A stretch of DNA of 37,447 nt from Eubacteriales bacterium. Its GTDB lineage: Bacteria; Bacillota; Clostridia; Lachnospirales; Lachnospiraceae. Positions within the stretch are counted from its first letter, which is position 1; each line of letters starts with the position of its first letter. The stretch lies in NCBI GenBank assembly GCA_030526715.1, contig JAUNCG010000013.1, forward strand, positions 9,498 to 46,944, read 5' to 3'. A program made the position numbers and the translations under genes. The notes beneath the pieces were generated by a model, which saw only the letters and a program-made list of their open reading frames with translations, searched no databases and was not told where the DNA came from. Shown here one piece after another: positions 7,652-15,941 of this stretch.

Positions 7652-8784
7652 TCCGAAGTCTCCTGAGGCAGTTCCGTCTCTTTTTGCCGTTCCTGCTCTG
7701 CTGCCCGCTCCTGTTGATCGATCGCCTGCAGGATATCTTCCGCTGCCTTTTGCAGCTCCTCTTCATCACCTCTGCGAAGCACCATCTTCATACTTCGCTT
7801 TGCCTCATCCGTCTTCCCAAGTCCAAGCGCCGCGACTCCCAGATTATAATCCAGTACCGTAGTCTCTTCTCCGAGTTCTATTGCTTTTTTAAAATCATCA
7901 TATGCCTTCTGATATTCATCCTTTGTGAGCCATGATACGCCGCGATAGTAATACAATTCGCTGTCCTTCGCATATTGCTCATCCTCCATCAGTTTGCTCG
8001 CATAGGTAATACAGTCGTCAAACCGTTCCAGCTTTAGGCTCGCTACCGTGATCAGATAATTCAATGTCTGCTGATAGCTCTCCTCAGCCCCAAGCTCTTG
8101 CGCCTTCTGCGCATATTCCATAACCTTTTCATAATCCTCCAGATAATTCTCACAGAAGGACAGATGTACATAACACAGCGCCTGATTCTCATACCCCTCT
8201 GCTAACGCCGCCAGCAGATCCTCCCTTGCGGCTTTGTAATCCTCTTCCTGTAAAAAACATACAGATCTCATGAAGCTGTAATATCCCTGTGTATCATATC
8301 CGTCCTCTATAAACTCTGTGCAGCTCTGCTTTGCTTCTTCAAACATGCCGCTTGAAAAATACAGCGCTGCCCGTGTCTGCTTCAGCTGCTGTCTCTCCTC
8401 TTCACTCAGATCCGCACTGTCGATCAGCTTACCGATCGGCTCGATCGCCTTTTCGTATTCTCCGGAAGCGATGTACTTCTCTGCCTCTTCCCCGGCCTTT
8501 GCCAGATCCTGCTGCAGCTTCTCTGCCTCCCGTATCTGCCCGACATACTTCATCGGATCCTTAAATATCTCCTGCACCTGTGCATCCACCAGTCTCTGCG
8601 GCGAGAGAACATCCACTGCCGGAACACTCGGCATAAGATGCAGTATAATCTCTGTCGTGATCACCGAAACTGCCACCACCAGCGCCAGCGCTCTAATCCA
8701 CGGGTTGTGATGCCACCATTTCTTCACCTCTGCCTCCGTATTGTTTTGACCATCCTGTGTAGCTAACTGTATTCTTTTTTTCAT
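7648..8784 (-). CDS. Membrane-anchored TPR-repeat protein
   Basis: This 378-residue protein has a cytoplasmic N-terminus (about 30 residues), one membrane segment at about 31-50 and then an extracellular or peripheral helical region. From about residue 92 there are several tetratricopeptide-like helix pairs, for example YIASGEYEKAIEPIGKLID, MFEEAKQSCTEFIEDG and DEYQKAYDDFKKAIELGEET; the last ones match the TPR consensus well. The C-terminus is a charged Gln/Glu-rich tail. The ATG at 8782-8784 has AGGAG upstream. It is likely a scaffold for protein-protein contacts; no enzymatic domain is visible. It follows the kinase/regulator pair but has its own possible promoter. Confidence 0.85.
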   Translation of the reverse strand: MKKRIQLATQDGQNNTEAEVKKWWHHNPWIRALALVVAVSVITTEIILHLMPSVPAVDVLSPQRLVDAQVQEIFKDPMKYVGQIREAEKLQQDLAKAGEEAEKYIASGEYEKAIEPIGKLIDSADLSEEERQQLKQTRAALYFSSGMFEEAKQSCTEFIEDGYDTQGYYSFMRSVCFLQEEDYKAAREDLLAALAEGYENQALCYVHLSFCENYLEDYEKVMEYAQKAQELGAEESYQQTLNYLITVASLKLERFDDCITYASKLMEDEQYAKDSELYYYRGVSWLTKDEYQKAYDDFKKAIELGEETTVLDYNLGVAALGLGKTDEAKRSMKMVLRRGDEEELQKAAEDILQAIDQQERAAEQERQKETELPQETSE

Positions 8785-8889
8785 GAACTCCGTCTCCTGT
8801 TATCTATAGCGCTATTTTACCGCAGTGTCCTCATCGTTATTCCGGCATTTTGGCCTAATAATCCTAAGCCGTCACGCTATTACAGATTT

Positions 8890-8920
8890 ATTATACATAA
8901 ATTTTCGCATAACATCTCAA
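8890..8920 (-). promoter_or_regulatory. Possible promoter of the TPR gene
   Basis: A perfect TATAAT (8890-8895) lies 106 bases before the TPR start, with TTGAGA (8915-8920) 19 bases upstream of it. The long spacer lowers confidence. The 8785-8971 gap otherwise holds only an imperfect GTCTCCA/TGGAGAC hairpin near 8941-8966 without a U-tract on the minus strand. Confidence 0.45.
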
Positions 8921-8971
8921 TTACCTTTACATAATGCTTTGTCTCCATATTCGTCAGTTTGGAGACTTCTT

Positions 8972-9661
8972 TTATACTTTAAATCGATATCCAACTCCCC
9001 ATATGGTCTCAATGTACTGTGGTCTTGCGGTATCGAGCTCTATCTTCTCACGGATTTTTTTGATGTGTACCGTTACGGTTGCGATATCCCCCACGGATTC
9101 CATGTCCCAGATTTCGCGGAACAGCTCTTCTTTGGTGAATACGTGGTTCGGATTTTCCGCAAGAAAGGTCAGCAGATCGAATTCCTTGGTCGTGAAGTTA
9201 CGTTCTTCTCCGTTCACCCATACGCGGCGAGCCGTCTTATCGATCTTGATACCCCGGATCTCGACGATCTCATTTTCTTTCACATTAGAGTGAATCAGAC
9301 GCTCGTATCTGGCCAAATGCGCCTTCACACGCGCCACCAGCTCACTGGGGCTGAAGGGCTTCGTCATATAATCATCTGCTCCCAGCCCCAGTCCGCGTAT
9401 CTTGTCGATGTCATCTTTTTTAGCGGACACCATGAGCACCGGAATATTCTTCTGCTCACGCACCTTATGACAGATCTCGAATCCATCCACCTCCGGCAGC
9501 ATCAGATCCAGAATGATCAGATCGAAATCCTCTTCCAATGCCCGGCGCAGTCCTTCGTCTCCTCGTCTCTCTGTCTCTACCTCAAATCCGCTGAGCTCCA
9601 GATAATCCTTCTCCAGCTCTGCGATACTCTCTTCATCTTCTACGATCAAAATCTTACTCAC
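8972..9661 (-). CDS. OmpR-family response regulator
   Basis: This 229-residue regulator pairs with the HAMP kinase directly upstream. The receiver has Glu8-Asp9, phosphoacceptor Asp52 (LIILDLMLPEVDG) and the Lys of TKPFSP. The winged helix ends with YIETIWGVGYRFKV. The likely start is a GTG at 9659-9661, eight bases after AGGAGGT and overlapping the kinase stop; the frame is open further to 9694, but that region has no ribosome site. The overlap implies coupled, roughly equal synthesis of the two partners. Target genes are unknown; the downstream TPR gene is a candidate. Confidence 0.92.
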   Translation of the reverse strand: MSKILIVEDEESIAELEKDYLELSGFEVETERRGDEGLRRALEEDFDLIILDLMLPEVDGFEICHKVREQKNIPVLMVSAKKDDIDKIRGLGLGADDYMTKPFSPSELVARVKAHLARYERLIHSNVKENEIVEIRGIKIDKTARRVWVNGEERNFTTKEFDLLTFLAENPNHVFTKEELFREIWDMESVGDIATVTVHIKKIREKIELDTARPQYIETIWGVGYRFKV

Positions 9662-10841
9662 CGATTGGTACCTCCTGATATTTTCTAAGCACAAAATACA
9701 TCACCGTTCCCTCACCCAGTCTGCTGCTCGCCCAGATCTTACCGCCGTGATCCTCAATGATCTTCTTCACGATGGAAAGACCGATCCCTCTGCCTCCTGC
9801 AGAGTTACGCGATGCATCCGCGCGGTAAAACCGATCAAAGATACAAGGCAGCTCTTTTGGTCCGATGCCCTTTCCGTTGTCCTCGATCTCCACCTGAACA
9901 AAATCGCCCACATCCTTTACCCGAATATCGATGCGCCCCGGACGACTACCCATGTATTTTACGGAATTACTGATAATATTACTGATCACCCGTTTGATCT
10001 GCTCTGCATCCGCGATGATCTGGACATCCTCCGCCACATAATTGCAGTAGCAGAACTCTATGCCCTTGGATTCCAGCTCGATACCCACTTCCTCAAAGCA
10101 GTCCTCAAAATATTCGCCGACATTCACTTTATGAAATTCATAGGGAATCCTGTTCGTATCGATCTTCGAATAAAATGTCAGCTCATTGATCAGACGATCC
10201 ATATCATTTGCCTTATTATAGATCGTTCGGATATAGCGATCCATCTTCTCCGGCGTATCTGCTACCCCGTCCATGATGCCCTCCACATATCCCTTAATGG
10301 CAGTGATCGGAGTCTTCAGATCATGGGAAATGTTGCTGATCAGCTCCTTACTCTCCTGATCGTACTCCAGCTTCTCCTGCGTGGACTCCAGCAGCCGCTG
10401 ACGCATCTGCTCAAAGTCCCGGCAAAGATCGCTGATCTCGTCATCCCCTATGACCTCCACCGTAAAATCCAGATTGCCCTCCGCGATATTGTGCGTAGCC
10501 TTGCGAAGCTTATGGATCGGTACATTTACACTCGTATAGATCCAGCCAAGCAGCAGCATTGCCGTGAATACCAAAATGAGCACACTGGCGATCCCTATAT
10601 GATTCAGAAAATCCCGGATCTCCGGAACCATCTGCACTGCCGAGGGCAGCTGCGTCGTGAATTCCGACTGCTTCTCCAGATCGATTCCATGCTCCTTCTC
10701 ATACTGCTGCAGCTGTCCTGCATACTCCTGCAGCACCTTCAGCTGGCTGCTCCCCATGGTCATCATGGCCACGCCTGCCAGAAACAGAGGCACAAAAATA
10801 ATGATGCAAAATGAAATGATCAGCTTTGTCTTTAATTTCAT
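9654..10841 (-). CDS. HAMP-containing sensor histidine kinase
   Basis: This 395-residue kinase has TM segments at about 8-28 and 84-104, an extracellular loop of about 55 residues, a HAMP domain (105-157), HisKA with His173 (SNISHDLKTPITAIKGYVEG) and a HATPase domain with DNGKGIG, FDRFYRAD and GGRGIGLSIVKKI. It is the usual membrane sensor layout of an orthodox two-component system. The ribosome site AAAGGAG is part of the 3' arm of the terminator hairpin that ends metK, and an extended -10 promoter lies in the same hairpin. The signal is unknown. Confidence 0.93.
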   Translation of the reverse strand: MKLKTKLIISFCIIIFVPLFLAGVAMMTMGSSQLKVLQEYAGQLQQYEKEHGIDLEKQSEFTTQLPSAVQMVPEIRDFLNHIGIASVLILVFTAMLLLGWIYTSVNVPIHKLRKATHNIAEGNLDFTVEVIGDDEISDLCRDFEQMRQRLLESTQEKLEYDQESKELISNISHDLKTPITAIKGYVEGIMDGVADTPEKMDRYIRTIYNKANDMDRLINELTFYSKIDTNRIPYEFHKVNVGEYFEDCFEEVGIELESKGIEFCYCNYVAEDVQIIADAEQIKRVISNIISNSVKYMGSRPGRIDIRVKDVGDFVQVEIEDNGKGIGPKELPCIFDRFYRADASRNSAGGRGIGLSIVKKIIEDHGGKIWASSRLGEGTVMYFVLRKYQEVPIGE

Positions 10842-10848
10842 AGCAAAA

Positions 10849-10882
10849 ACTCCTTTATGCTATCAGTATAGCACAAAGGAGT
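10849..10882 (-). terminator. metK terminator overlapping kinase promoter and RBS
   Basis: On the minus strand ACTCCTTTGTGCTA (10869-10882) pairs with TAGCATAAAGGAGT (10849-10862) over 14 positions with one G-U, around a six-base loop, followed by TTTTT. The U-tract ends three bases before the kinase ATG. The right arm contains AAAGGAG, the kinase's Shine-Dalgarno sequence, eight bases from the ATG. Confidence 0.75.
10865..10873 (-). promoter_or_regulatory. Extended -10 promoter inside the metK terminator
   Basis: TGCTATACT on the minus strand is an extended -10 element (TGn plus TATACT, with TATACT at 10865-10870). It spans the loop and left arm of the hairpin. A transcript started about seven bases downstream would lack the left arm, leaving the AAAGGAG ribosome site free. 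No good -35 is seen at 17 bases. The same GTGCTATACTG string is in the murA promoter. Confidence 0.5.
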
Positions 10883-10922
10883 CTTTATTTCATCTACGCA
10901 AAACTATGCTTTTGTGAATTTT

Positions 10923-12116
10923 TTATAAATATTTCTTCAGATCCTCTACCTTATCCAGCTTTTCCCACGGAAGATTCAGATCATTTCTTCCAAAATGTCC
11001 ATAGGAAGCTGTCTGACGATAGATCGGTCTTCTCAGATCCAGCATCTTGATGATACCTGCCGGACGGAGATCAAAATTCTCACGAACAATGTCCGTAATC
11101 TTCTCATCGGAGAGCTTACCGGTACCGAAGGTATCTACCATAATAGAGGTCGGCTTCGCCACACCGATCGCATAGGAGAGCTGAATCTCACACTTATCTG
11201 CCAATCCTGCCGCAACGATATTCTTTGCTGCGTAGCGGGCTGCATATGCCGCGGAACGATCTACCTTCGTGCAATCCTTACCCGAGAAAGCACCGCCGCC
11301 GTGTCTCGCATATCCGCCGTAGGTATCTACGATGATCTTACGTCCCGTCAGACCGCTGTCCCCGTGAGGTCCGCCGATCACGAAACGTCCCGTCGGATTC
11401 ACAAAGAACTTGGTGTTCTCATCCACCAGCTCTGCCGGAAGGATCACATCGAATACGTATTTTTTGATATCCTGATGGATCTGCTCCTGCGTCACCTCCG
11501 GATCATGCTGTGTGGATAATACCACAGCATCCAGACGTACCGGCTTGTCATTCTCATCATACTCTACGGTAACCTGCGTCTTGCCGTCCGGACGAAGATA
11601 GGTCAGCGTACCATCCTTACGTACCTTGGTCAGCTGAAGAGCCAGCTTATGTGCCAGTGAAATCGGGTACGGCATATATTCCTCCGTCTCGTTGGTAGCA
11701 TAACCAAACATCATACCCTGATCTCCGGCACCGATAGCCTCGATCTCATCATCACTCATGGTATGCTCCTTCGCCTCCAGCGCCTTATCCACGCCCAATG
11801 CGATATCTGCTGACTGTTCATCGATCGCTGTGATCACACCGCAGGTATCCGCATCGAAGCCATACTTGCCTCTGGTATAACCGATCTCACGAACAGTATC
11901 GCGAACGATACTCTGAATGTCCACATATGCGTGGCTGGTGATCTCACCCATAACCAGCACCATACCGGTGGTGGTAGCTGTCTCACATGCTACACGGCTC
12001 ATGGGATCCTGCTCCAGCAATGCGTCCAGCACTGCGTCAGAAATCGCATCGCACATTTTATCCGGATGTCCCTCTGTTACAGACTCAGAGGTAAATAAAC
12101 GTCTCTCCTTAGCCAT
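10923..12116 (-). CDS. metK: S-adenosylmethionine synthetase
   Basis: This 397-residue enzyme makes S-adenosylmethionine from ATP and methionine. Family signatures are all present: [20 protein letters not shown] in the N-terminal part, the hexapeptide region [12 protein letters not shown], the [20 protein letters not shown] stretch in shorter form [12 protein letters not shown], and the glycine-rich GGGAFSGKD loop. Length is normal. The ATG at 12114-12116 has AAAGGAG upstream. It follows murA by 58 bases in the same unit. No SAM riboswitch fits into that gap. Confidence 0.98.
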   Translation of the reverse strand: MAKERRLFTSESVTEGHPDKMCDAISDAVLDALLEQDPMSRVACETATTTGMVLVMGEITSHAYVDIQSIVRDTVREIGYTRGKYGFDADTCGVITAIDEQSADIALGVDKALEAKEHTMSDDEIEAIGAGDQGMMFGYATNETEEYMPYPISLAHKLALQLTKVRKDGTLTYLRPDGKTQVTVEYDENDKPVRLDAVVLSTQHDPEVTQEQIHQDIKKYVFDVILPAELVDENTKFFVNPTGRFVIGGPHGDSGLTGRKIIVDTYGGYARHGGGAFSGKDCTKVDRSAAYAARYAAKNIVAAGLADKCEIQLSYAIGVAKPTSIMVDTFGTGKLSDEKITDIVRENFDLRPAGIIKMLDLRRPIYRQTASYGHFGRNDLNLPWEKLDKVEDLKKYL

Positions 12117-12174
12117 CTCTAGCTCCTTTCCTTTGCCTCTCCTGCCTGACAGCAGAAGCTATGTTCCCAAATTC

Positions 12175-13467
12175 TCAACCTACACGTAGCTTAAACTTTT
12201 GAATCTCCTTCTCGCTGGACACACGCTCGATCTCTGCACCGAGTCCGCGAAGCTTCTCCTCAAAGCACTCATAGCCACGCTGAATATATACAATATCATC
12301 CACAATGGTGATCCCCTCTGCCGCAAGTCCTGCAATCACAAGGGCAGCTCCTGCACGAAGATCCGGCGCGCTCACTCTCGCACCCGTCAGCTTCTCACAG
12401 CCATAGATCACCGCGGTATTGCCTTCTACCTTAATATTCGCTCCCATACGTACGAGCTCATCTACATACTTAAAGCGATTCTCAAAAATACTCTCTGTCA
12501 CCAGACTCGTACCATTCGCCAGAGCCAGAGCCACACCGATCTGCGGCTGCATATCTGTAGGATAGCCCGGATACGGCAGCGTCTTCACATTCGTATTATT
12601 CAGACGACCGGTAGCCACAACACGTACCACATCGTCAAATTCCTCCACCTGACAGCCGATCTCCATCAGCTTCACGGAGGTAGCCTCCAGATGCTTCGGA
12701 ATGACATTCTTCACGATCACATCGCCCCGGGTAGCTGCCGCAGCAAACATAAAGGTACCCGCCTCGATCTGATCCGGAATGATCGAATACTCTGTCGCAT
12801 GCAGACGCTCTACGCCGCGGATACGGATCACATCCGTACCTGCTCCCTTGATGTTCGCTCCCATACTGTTCAGGAAATTCGCCACATCGACTACGTGAGG
12901 CTCCTTCGCCGCGTTCTCGATCACCGTGCGTCCCTCAGCCATGGAAGCCGCCATCATGATATTGATGGTAGCGCCAACGGACACCGTATCCAGATAAATA
13001 TGATTGCCGCGAAGCTGAGCCGCTTCTGCTATAATAGAGCCGTTCGCGATCCTTGTGGTCGCGCCCAGCGCCTTGAAGCCCTTCAGGTGCAGGTCAATCG
13101 GTCTGCTGCCGATGTTGCATCCACCCGGAAGCGGCACCTCTGCCTTCTTATACTTGCCGAGCAGTGCGCCAAGCAAATAATAGGAAGCTCTGATCTTCTT
13201 AATATATTCATAATCCACACTGACCTGACCGATATTTGAACCGTTGATCAATGCAGATGTCCTGCTAATTCTATCTACCTTTGCGCCGATCTTGCTGATT
13301 GCCTCCAGAAGTACATTCACGTCCTGAACATCCGGAAGATTATCGATACGTACCGTATCATCTGTCATGATCGCTGCCGCCAGAATACCCAGTGCCGCAT
13401 TCTTCGCGCCTCCGATCTCGACCTCCCCAACCAGCGGATTTCCGCCCTTGATGATATACTGTTCCAT
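12175..13467 (-). CDS. murA: UDP-N-acetylglucosamine 1-carboxyvinyltransferase
   Basis: This 430-residue enzyme adds enolpyruvate to UDP-GlcNAc, the first committed step of peptidoglycan synthesis. Lys22-Asn23 (GGAKNAAL) and the active-site Cys117 in LPGGCNIGSRPIDLHLKG are present; a Cys here is the fosfomycin-sensitive form. DLRAGAALVIAGLAA lies near the C-terminus as usual. Gram-positive genomes often have two murA copies and the sequence alone does not tell which one this is. The gene has its own promoter and is followed by metK. Confidence 0.96.
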   Translation of the reverse strand: MEQYIIKGGNPLVGEVEIGGAKNAALGILAAAIMTDDTVRIDNLPDVQDVNVLLEAISKIGAKVDRISRTSALINGSNIGQVSVDYEYIKKIRASYYLLGALLGKYKKAEVPLPGGCNIGSRPIDLHLKGFKALGATTRIANGSIIAEAAQLRGNHIYLDTVSVGATINIMMAASMAEGRTVIENAAKEPHVVDVANFLNSMGANIKGAGTDVIRIRGVERLHATEYSIIPDQIEAGTFMFAAAATRGDVIVKNVIPKHLEATSVKLMEIGCQVEEFDDVVRVVATGRLNNTNVKTLPYPGYPTDMQPQIGVALALANGTSLVTESIFENRFKYVDELVRMGANIKVEGNTAVIYGCEKLTGARVSAPDLRAGAALVIAGLAAEGITIVDDIVYIQRGYECFEEKLRGLGAEIERVSSEKEIQKFKLRVG

Positions 13468-13564
13468 TAGACACCTCGAAACTTTTATTTATACTCTCTC
13501 AACTCAAATTCCCCTAATCTGAACTGCAAAAAAACGCATGCCGATACACAGTACGCGTGCATAC

Positions 13565-13592
13565 AGTATAGCACATTTTTCGATTTTGTAAA
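13565..13592 (-). promoter_or_regulatory. Promoter of murA-metK
   Basis: On the minus strand TTTACA (13587-13592) and TATACT (13565-13570) are 16 bases apart, and TATACT is preceded by TGC, giving an extended -10. The 5' leader is about 90 bases and contains a run of seven T. The 13468-13640 gap holds nothing else I can name. Confidence 0.65.
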
Positions 13593-13640
13593 TATCCTTT
13601 AAAGTTTTCGGCATATTTCCCTAAAAAAGACGTAAAAATC

Positions 13641-14237
13641 TCACTTTTTCCTTCTCTGCCGTTCGTCCTTTTTGCTCTTCTTTTTCACGGAATATCCGAA
13701 AGTACCAAGCAGCCCTCCAAGTTCACGATATTCTCCATGCGAATACGCCATCAGACCGGTATCGTTTAGGTGGAACTTCCCTTTCTTATCAATATATGCC
13801 TCATCCACATGAACTGCCAATACTTTTGCCACAAACATATGGTGAGACCCCAGCTCCAGCACCTGCTCCACACGGCACTCTATATTCACCGGACTCTGCG
13901 CGATGCATGGCGCCTGTACGTATTCCGAAGGTTCCTCTGTCAGATGCAGCTCCCGAAACTTGTCCATCTCTCTTCCGGAACGGACACCGCAGATATCCGT
14001 CACGCCGGCCAGCTGCTTCGTTGTCAGATTCACCACAAATTCTCCCGTATCCCGGATGATCTGATACGAATGACGTTCCGGACGCACGGAAATATACAGC
14101 ATGGCCGGATTCGTACAGATCGTCCCCGTCCAAGCCACTGTCACGATATTTGCTTTTTCCCCGGGTCTTTGGCAGCTCACCATCACCGCCGGGAGGGGGT
14201 ATACCATATTCCCCGCTTTCCAGATCTGTTTTGCCAT
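13641..14237 (-). CDS. Flavin reductase family (FMN-binding split barrel) protein
   Basis: This 198-residue protein belongs to the flavin reductase-like FMN-binding family. The N-terminal pattern (YPLPAVMVSC, then NIVTVAWTGTICTNPAML, then SVRPERHSYQII) and EFVVNLTT are typical. The ATG at 14235-14237 was chosen for MAKQIWKAG and its GAGAGG ribosome site; the open frame extends to 14330, but that would overlap the pyrophosphatase gene. The C-terminus is a basic tail (KKKSKKDERQRRKK). It lies 13 bases after the pyrophosphatase gene. It probably reduces flavin or uses bound FMN; the substrate is unknown. Confidence 0.88.
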   Translation of the reverse strand: MAKQIWKAGNMVYPLPAVMVSCQRPGEKANIVTVAWTGTICTNPAMLYISVRPERHSYQIIRDTGEFVVNLTTKQLAGVTDICGVRSGREMDKFRELHLTEEPSEYVQAPCIAQSPVNIECRVEQVLELGSHHMFVAKVLAVHVDEAYIDKKGKFHLNDTGLMAYSHGEYRELGGLLGTFGYSVKKKSKKDERQRRKK

Positions 14238-14250
14238 AATTACCTCTCTG

Positions 14251-15903
14251 TTATCTCTGAAGCACATGCAGCAGCCGCGGAATGAGCTGTTTTTTGCGCG
14301 AGACGATCCCCGGGAGCTTTGCGGAGCCATTGATCACCTCCGCGCCGAAGCTCTCCTCCACCAGCTTTTCCGCGCCGTTTCCGATGCACAGCAGCTCCGT
14401 GGATTCTTTCATGATATCCGTCAGCATGAAAAACAGCATATTCAGCTTCTGATGCTCCAGCGCCTTTTCCATATATGCGATGAGCTTTTCCTTCGCATTT
14501 TCCAGCTCTCCCTCCGTCATGGAGCTGATCTGCGCAACGCCGAAATTGATCTTTCCCTGTGTAAACTTCTTGAAATCCTGATAAAAGATCTGCTCCGCCG
14601 TCTTGGAATTCAGGTCGCTGCCGGCCGCGAACATCTCAGCCGCCAGTGTCTCGCACTCCACCCCTGCCAGCTTCGCCAGATCTCTCGCCGCAGTGCGGTC
14701 AGACTCTGTACATGTGGGCGAACGGAACATCAGGGTATCCGACAGGATCGCCGCACAGAGCAGACCCGCGATCTCCTTCGGGATCTCGATCCCCTGCTCC
14801 CCATACATCTGATAGATGATCGTTGCCGTGCAGCCCACCGGCTGATTGCGAAAAAATACCGGCATCACGGTCTCAAGAGAGCCTAGTCTGTGATGGTCGA
14901 TGATCTCCAGAATCTCCGCGCTCTCGATATTGTCTACCGTCTGGGAGGTCTCATTATGATCTACCAGAATCAGGCGCCGCTTCTTGATTCCCAGCAAATT
15001 TCGTCTGGAAATCGTCCCAACGTAATGTCCTCTGCTGTCAAGCACCGGGAAATCACGATGACGCAGGCTCGCCATGATATCCTTGATATCATCTGTAAAA
15101 TCTTCCTCTGAAAATACAACCAGATCTTTATCCTTCATAAAATAGCGAACCGGCATACTCTGATTGATCAGATGTGCCACCGTATAGGTGTCGTGCGGTG
15201 TGCCGATGATGGTACACCCCTTCTCCCGCGCCAAGATCTGAATCGTCTTGGTCACGGCAGCGTCTCCGCAGATGACGAGACAGCTCGCTCCCATCTCGAT
15301 CGCACAAAGCTGTGTCTCATAGCGGTTGCCCAGAATCACCATATCCTTCGGCGCAATCAGAGACTCGATGACCTCCGGGCTGGATGCCGCCACGATCACC
15401 TTACCCTCCGTAAAATAATCGTTGGCATCACCCACATAGAGCGTGCCATCCAGCGTCTCCAGAATGTTGCAGTACTGCGTCTTCGCTTTTGACAGGATCG
15501 CATTATCGACGACCGCCATATAAGAACGCGCGATATCGCCGATACTGATCAGTCCCTCCAGCACGTTATCATCCTTAATGATCGGAAGCGTGGTTCCCTT
15601 TGTTTCATTGAGCAGCGTCCATGCATTCTTCAGTGAGATGCTGCTTGACACTCCCTGTGTACGCCGGATCTCCATATCCCGTACCTTTGTCTTTACATTC
15701 GGTACATATTCCGGAGCCTCCACATCAAAGTAGTCCAAAACATATTGTGTCTCTGTACTGATTCCTCCCGCGCGCTTCGGCACATACTCTTCCTTTGATA
15801 TCTGATTCTTGAGATGCGCATATGCAATTGCCGAACAGATCGAATCCGTATCCGGATTCTTATGTCCGATGACAAAAATCTTGTGCTTTACATTCTCTGC
15901 CAT
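14251..15903 (-). CDS. ppaC: CBS/DRTGG family II manganese-dependent pyrophosphatase
   Basis: This 550-residue enzyme hydrolyses pyrophosphate with manganese in a DHH-type active site. Motifs are GHKNPDTDS (His14, Asp18, Asp20), VDHNE, DHH (IIDHHRLGSLE) and LSDTLMFRSPT. Between the two parts of the DHH domain lies a regulatory insert of about 230 residues made of CBS (about 70-125), DRTGG (about 130-245) and a second CBS (about 250-305). In this family adenine nucleotides bind the CBS pair and diadenosine polyphosphates can activate it; this is known for the family, not shown here. Its ribosome site is a run of nine G six bases before the ATG. Confidence 0.92.
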   Translation of the reverse strand: MAENVKHKIFVIGHKNPDTDSICSAIAYAHLKNQISKEEYVPKRAGGISTETQYVLDYFDVEAPEYVPNVKTKVRDMEIRRTQGVSSSISLKNAWTLLNETKGTTLPIIKDDNVLEGLISIGDIARSYMAVVDNAILSKAKTQYCNILETLDGTLYVGDANDYFTEGKVIVAASSPEVIESLIAPKDMVILGNRYETQLCAIEMGASCLVICGDAAVTKTIQILAREKGCTIIGTPHDTYTVAHLINQSMPVRYFMKDKDLVVFSEEDFTDDIKDIMASLRHRDFPVLDSRGHYVGTISRRNLLGIKKRRLILVDHNETSQTVDNIESAEILEIIDHHRLGSLETVMPVFFRNQPVGCTATIIYQMYGEQGIEIPKEIAGLLCAAILSDTLMFRSPTCTESDRTAARDLAKLAGVECETLAAEMFAAGSDLNSKTAEQIFYQDFKKFTQGKINFGVAQISSMTEGELENAKEKLIAYMEKALEHQKLNMLFFMLTDIMKESTELLCIGNGAEKLVEESFGAEVINGSAKLPGIVSRKKQLIPRLLHVLQR

Positions 15904-15909
15904 AGCTCT

Positions 15910-15918
15910 CCCCCCCCC
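15910..15918 (-). repeat. Run of nine G used as ribosome binding site
   Basis: On the minus strand nine G followed by AGAGCT precede the pyrophosphatase ATG. A G-run can pair with the anti-Shine-Dalgarno CCUCC using G-U pairs, and no other ribosome site is as well placed. A small hairpin (CGCTTT-AGG-AAAGCG, 15927-15941) lies just upstream, adjacent to the stop of the previous gene. Confidence 0.7.
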
Positions 15919-15941
15919 ATATACTCCGCTTTCCTAAAGCG

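Noticed and set aside
8941..8966. Terminator after the OmpR regulator at 8972
   Set aside because: The GTCTCCA/TGGAGAC hairpin is followed by AAAGC on the minus strand, so it lacks the U-run needed for that direction.
12117..12174. SAM riboswitch upstream of metK
   Set aside because: Only 58 bases separate murA and metK and they contain an RBS but no room for a SAM aptamer with terminator.
12199..13239. 346-codon open frame on the plus strand
   Set aside because: Complete overlap with murA, whose family match and active-site residues are clear; the plus product has no recognisable motif.
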